Positions 63,719 to 64,000 of a DNA stretch of 64,000 nucleotides are shown here, piece after piece. Position 1 is the stretch's first letter. Each line of letters begins with the position of its first letter. A program made the translations under genes and the position numbers. A model generated the notes under the pieces. It was given only the letters and a program-made list of their open reading frames with translations, had not been told where the DNA came from and did no database searches. Source of the stretch: Bacteroidales bacterium 6E (GTDB lineage: Bacteria > Bacteroidota > Bacteroidia > Bacteroidales > Prolixibacteraceae). The DNA is taken from positions 468,369 to 532,368 of the forward strand of contig DF970690.1 of assembly GCA_001270045.2 (NCBI GenBank), in the 5' to 3' direction.

Positions 63719-64000
63719 TTATTCGACATAATCACGTCTTACGACGAACTTGGTAGTAACCGGCAGTTTCTGAGCTGCCAGGCGCAGAGCTTCTTTAGCC
63801 GTTTCGAACGGTACACCATCAGCTTCGATAATGATACGTCCGGGTGTTATTGGGGCTACAAAAGCTTCGGGAGCACCTTTACCTTTACCCATACGTACTT
63901 CCGCAGGCTTTTTGGTAATAGGTTTGTCAGGGAAAATTCTGATCCAGATCTGACCCTGACGTTGCATATAACGGGTTACCGCAACCCTGGCAGATTCAAT
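63719..64000 (-). CDS. rplP: 50S ribosomal protein L16, partial (N-terminus outside window)
   Basis: The frame runs past 63967 to the window edge: the codons before the internal ATG read [11 protein letters not shown], matching the L16 stretch ahead of [16 protein letters not shown]. The signatures [12 protein letters not shown] and [11 protein letters not shown] follow. About 93 C-terminal residues are present of an expected 135-140. The rest of the S10 operon should continue beyond 64000. Confidence 0.97.
   Translation of the reverse strand: MESARVAVTRYMQRQGQIWIRIFPDKPITKKPAEVRMGKGKGAPEAFVAPITPGRIIIEADGVPFETAKEALRLAAQKLPVTTKFVVRRDYVE

Noticed and set aside
1-64000. CRISPR arrays, insertion sequences, prophage or toxin-antitoxin modules
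   Set aside because: I found no direct-repeat arrays, transposase or integrase genes, or base-composition islands; genes are ordinary chromosomal ones throughout.

Overview
The window looks like chromosomal DNA of a free-living or commensal member of the Bacteroidota. The evidence is the promoter element TAnnTTTG (with an upstream TTG) at several genes, the near absence of Shine-Dalgarno sequences, and lineage-typical families: DUF368, DUF4301, DUF4197, DUF3788, DUF4369-TlpA lipoproteins and an OlsF/Gls-type amino-acid lipid acyltransferase. The genus cannot be fixed from this sequence. I saw no phage, insertion sequence, CRISPR array, rRNA or convincing tRNA. It reads as ordinary core genome, and its main surprises are in non-coding regulation.

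Layout. 1-9400: a cut-off DUF368 transporter, a TPR protein, a DUF4301 protein, two radical SAM proteins (YhcC-like and YgiQ), a DUF4197 lipoprotein and an OlsF-like lipid synthase. 9400-13620: queA, pepD and the serine deaminase sdaA. 13620-14010: a convergent gap that appears to encode a structured small RNA. 13990-17280: lnt in an overlapping operon with a 5'-nucleotidase split over two genes. 17378-25610: a cell-wall amidase, a fatty-acid desaturase paired with an M19-like hydrolase, a secreted protein, a GNAT-nitrilase fusion, a cold-shock protein, a TPR lipoprotein and a DUF3788 protein.

25740-38270 is a complete branched-chain amino-acid region on the + strand: ilvD-ilvB-ilvN-ilvC, a terminator, then leuA-leuC-leuD-(citramalate/isopropylmalate synthase-like)-leuB. 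Each half is preceded by a short leader ORF missed by ordinary ORF calling. The ilv leader encodes nine consecutive Ile/Val/Leu residues and the leu leader is rich in Leu and Ile. In both, the segment that includes the leader stop codon can form a 10-bp duplex with the 5' arm of a rho-independent terminator. This is a compact three-segment ribosome-mediated attenuator, used twice about 5.8 kb apart. ilvA follows at 40.8 kb, so two possible routes to 2-oxobutyrate lie close together.

38270-54350 is mixed housekeeping: a membrane protein with a GEEISWGQRIF motif, a GT39-type glycosyltransferase, a DMT exporter, a TlpA-like lipoprotein, asnB, ychF, a Nudix-like regulator whose Nudix box is degenerate, an ECF sigma/membrane protein/CpxP-like trio, hutH, hisS and msrC. 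54419-64000 is the distal part of the S10-spc-alpha ribosomal operon on the minus strand (L16 to L17, including secY, infA, rpmJ and rpoA). There is no map gene between secY and infA, and an unusually strong AGGAGG stands before rplF.
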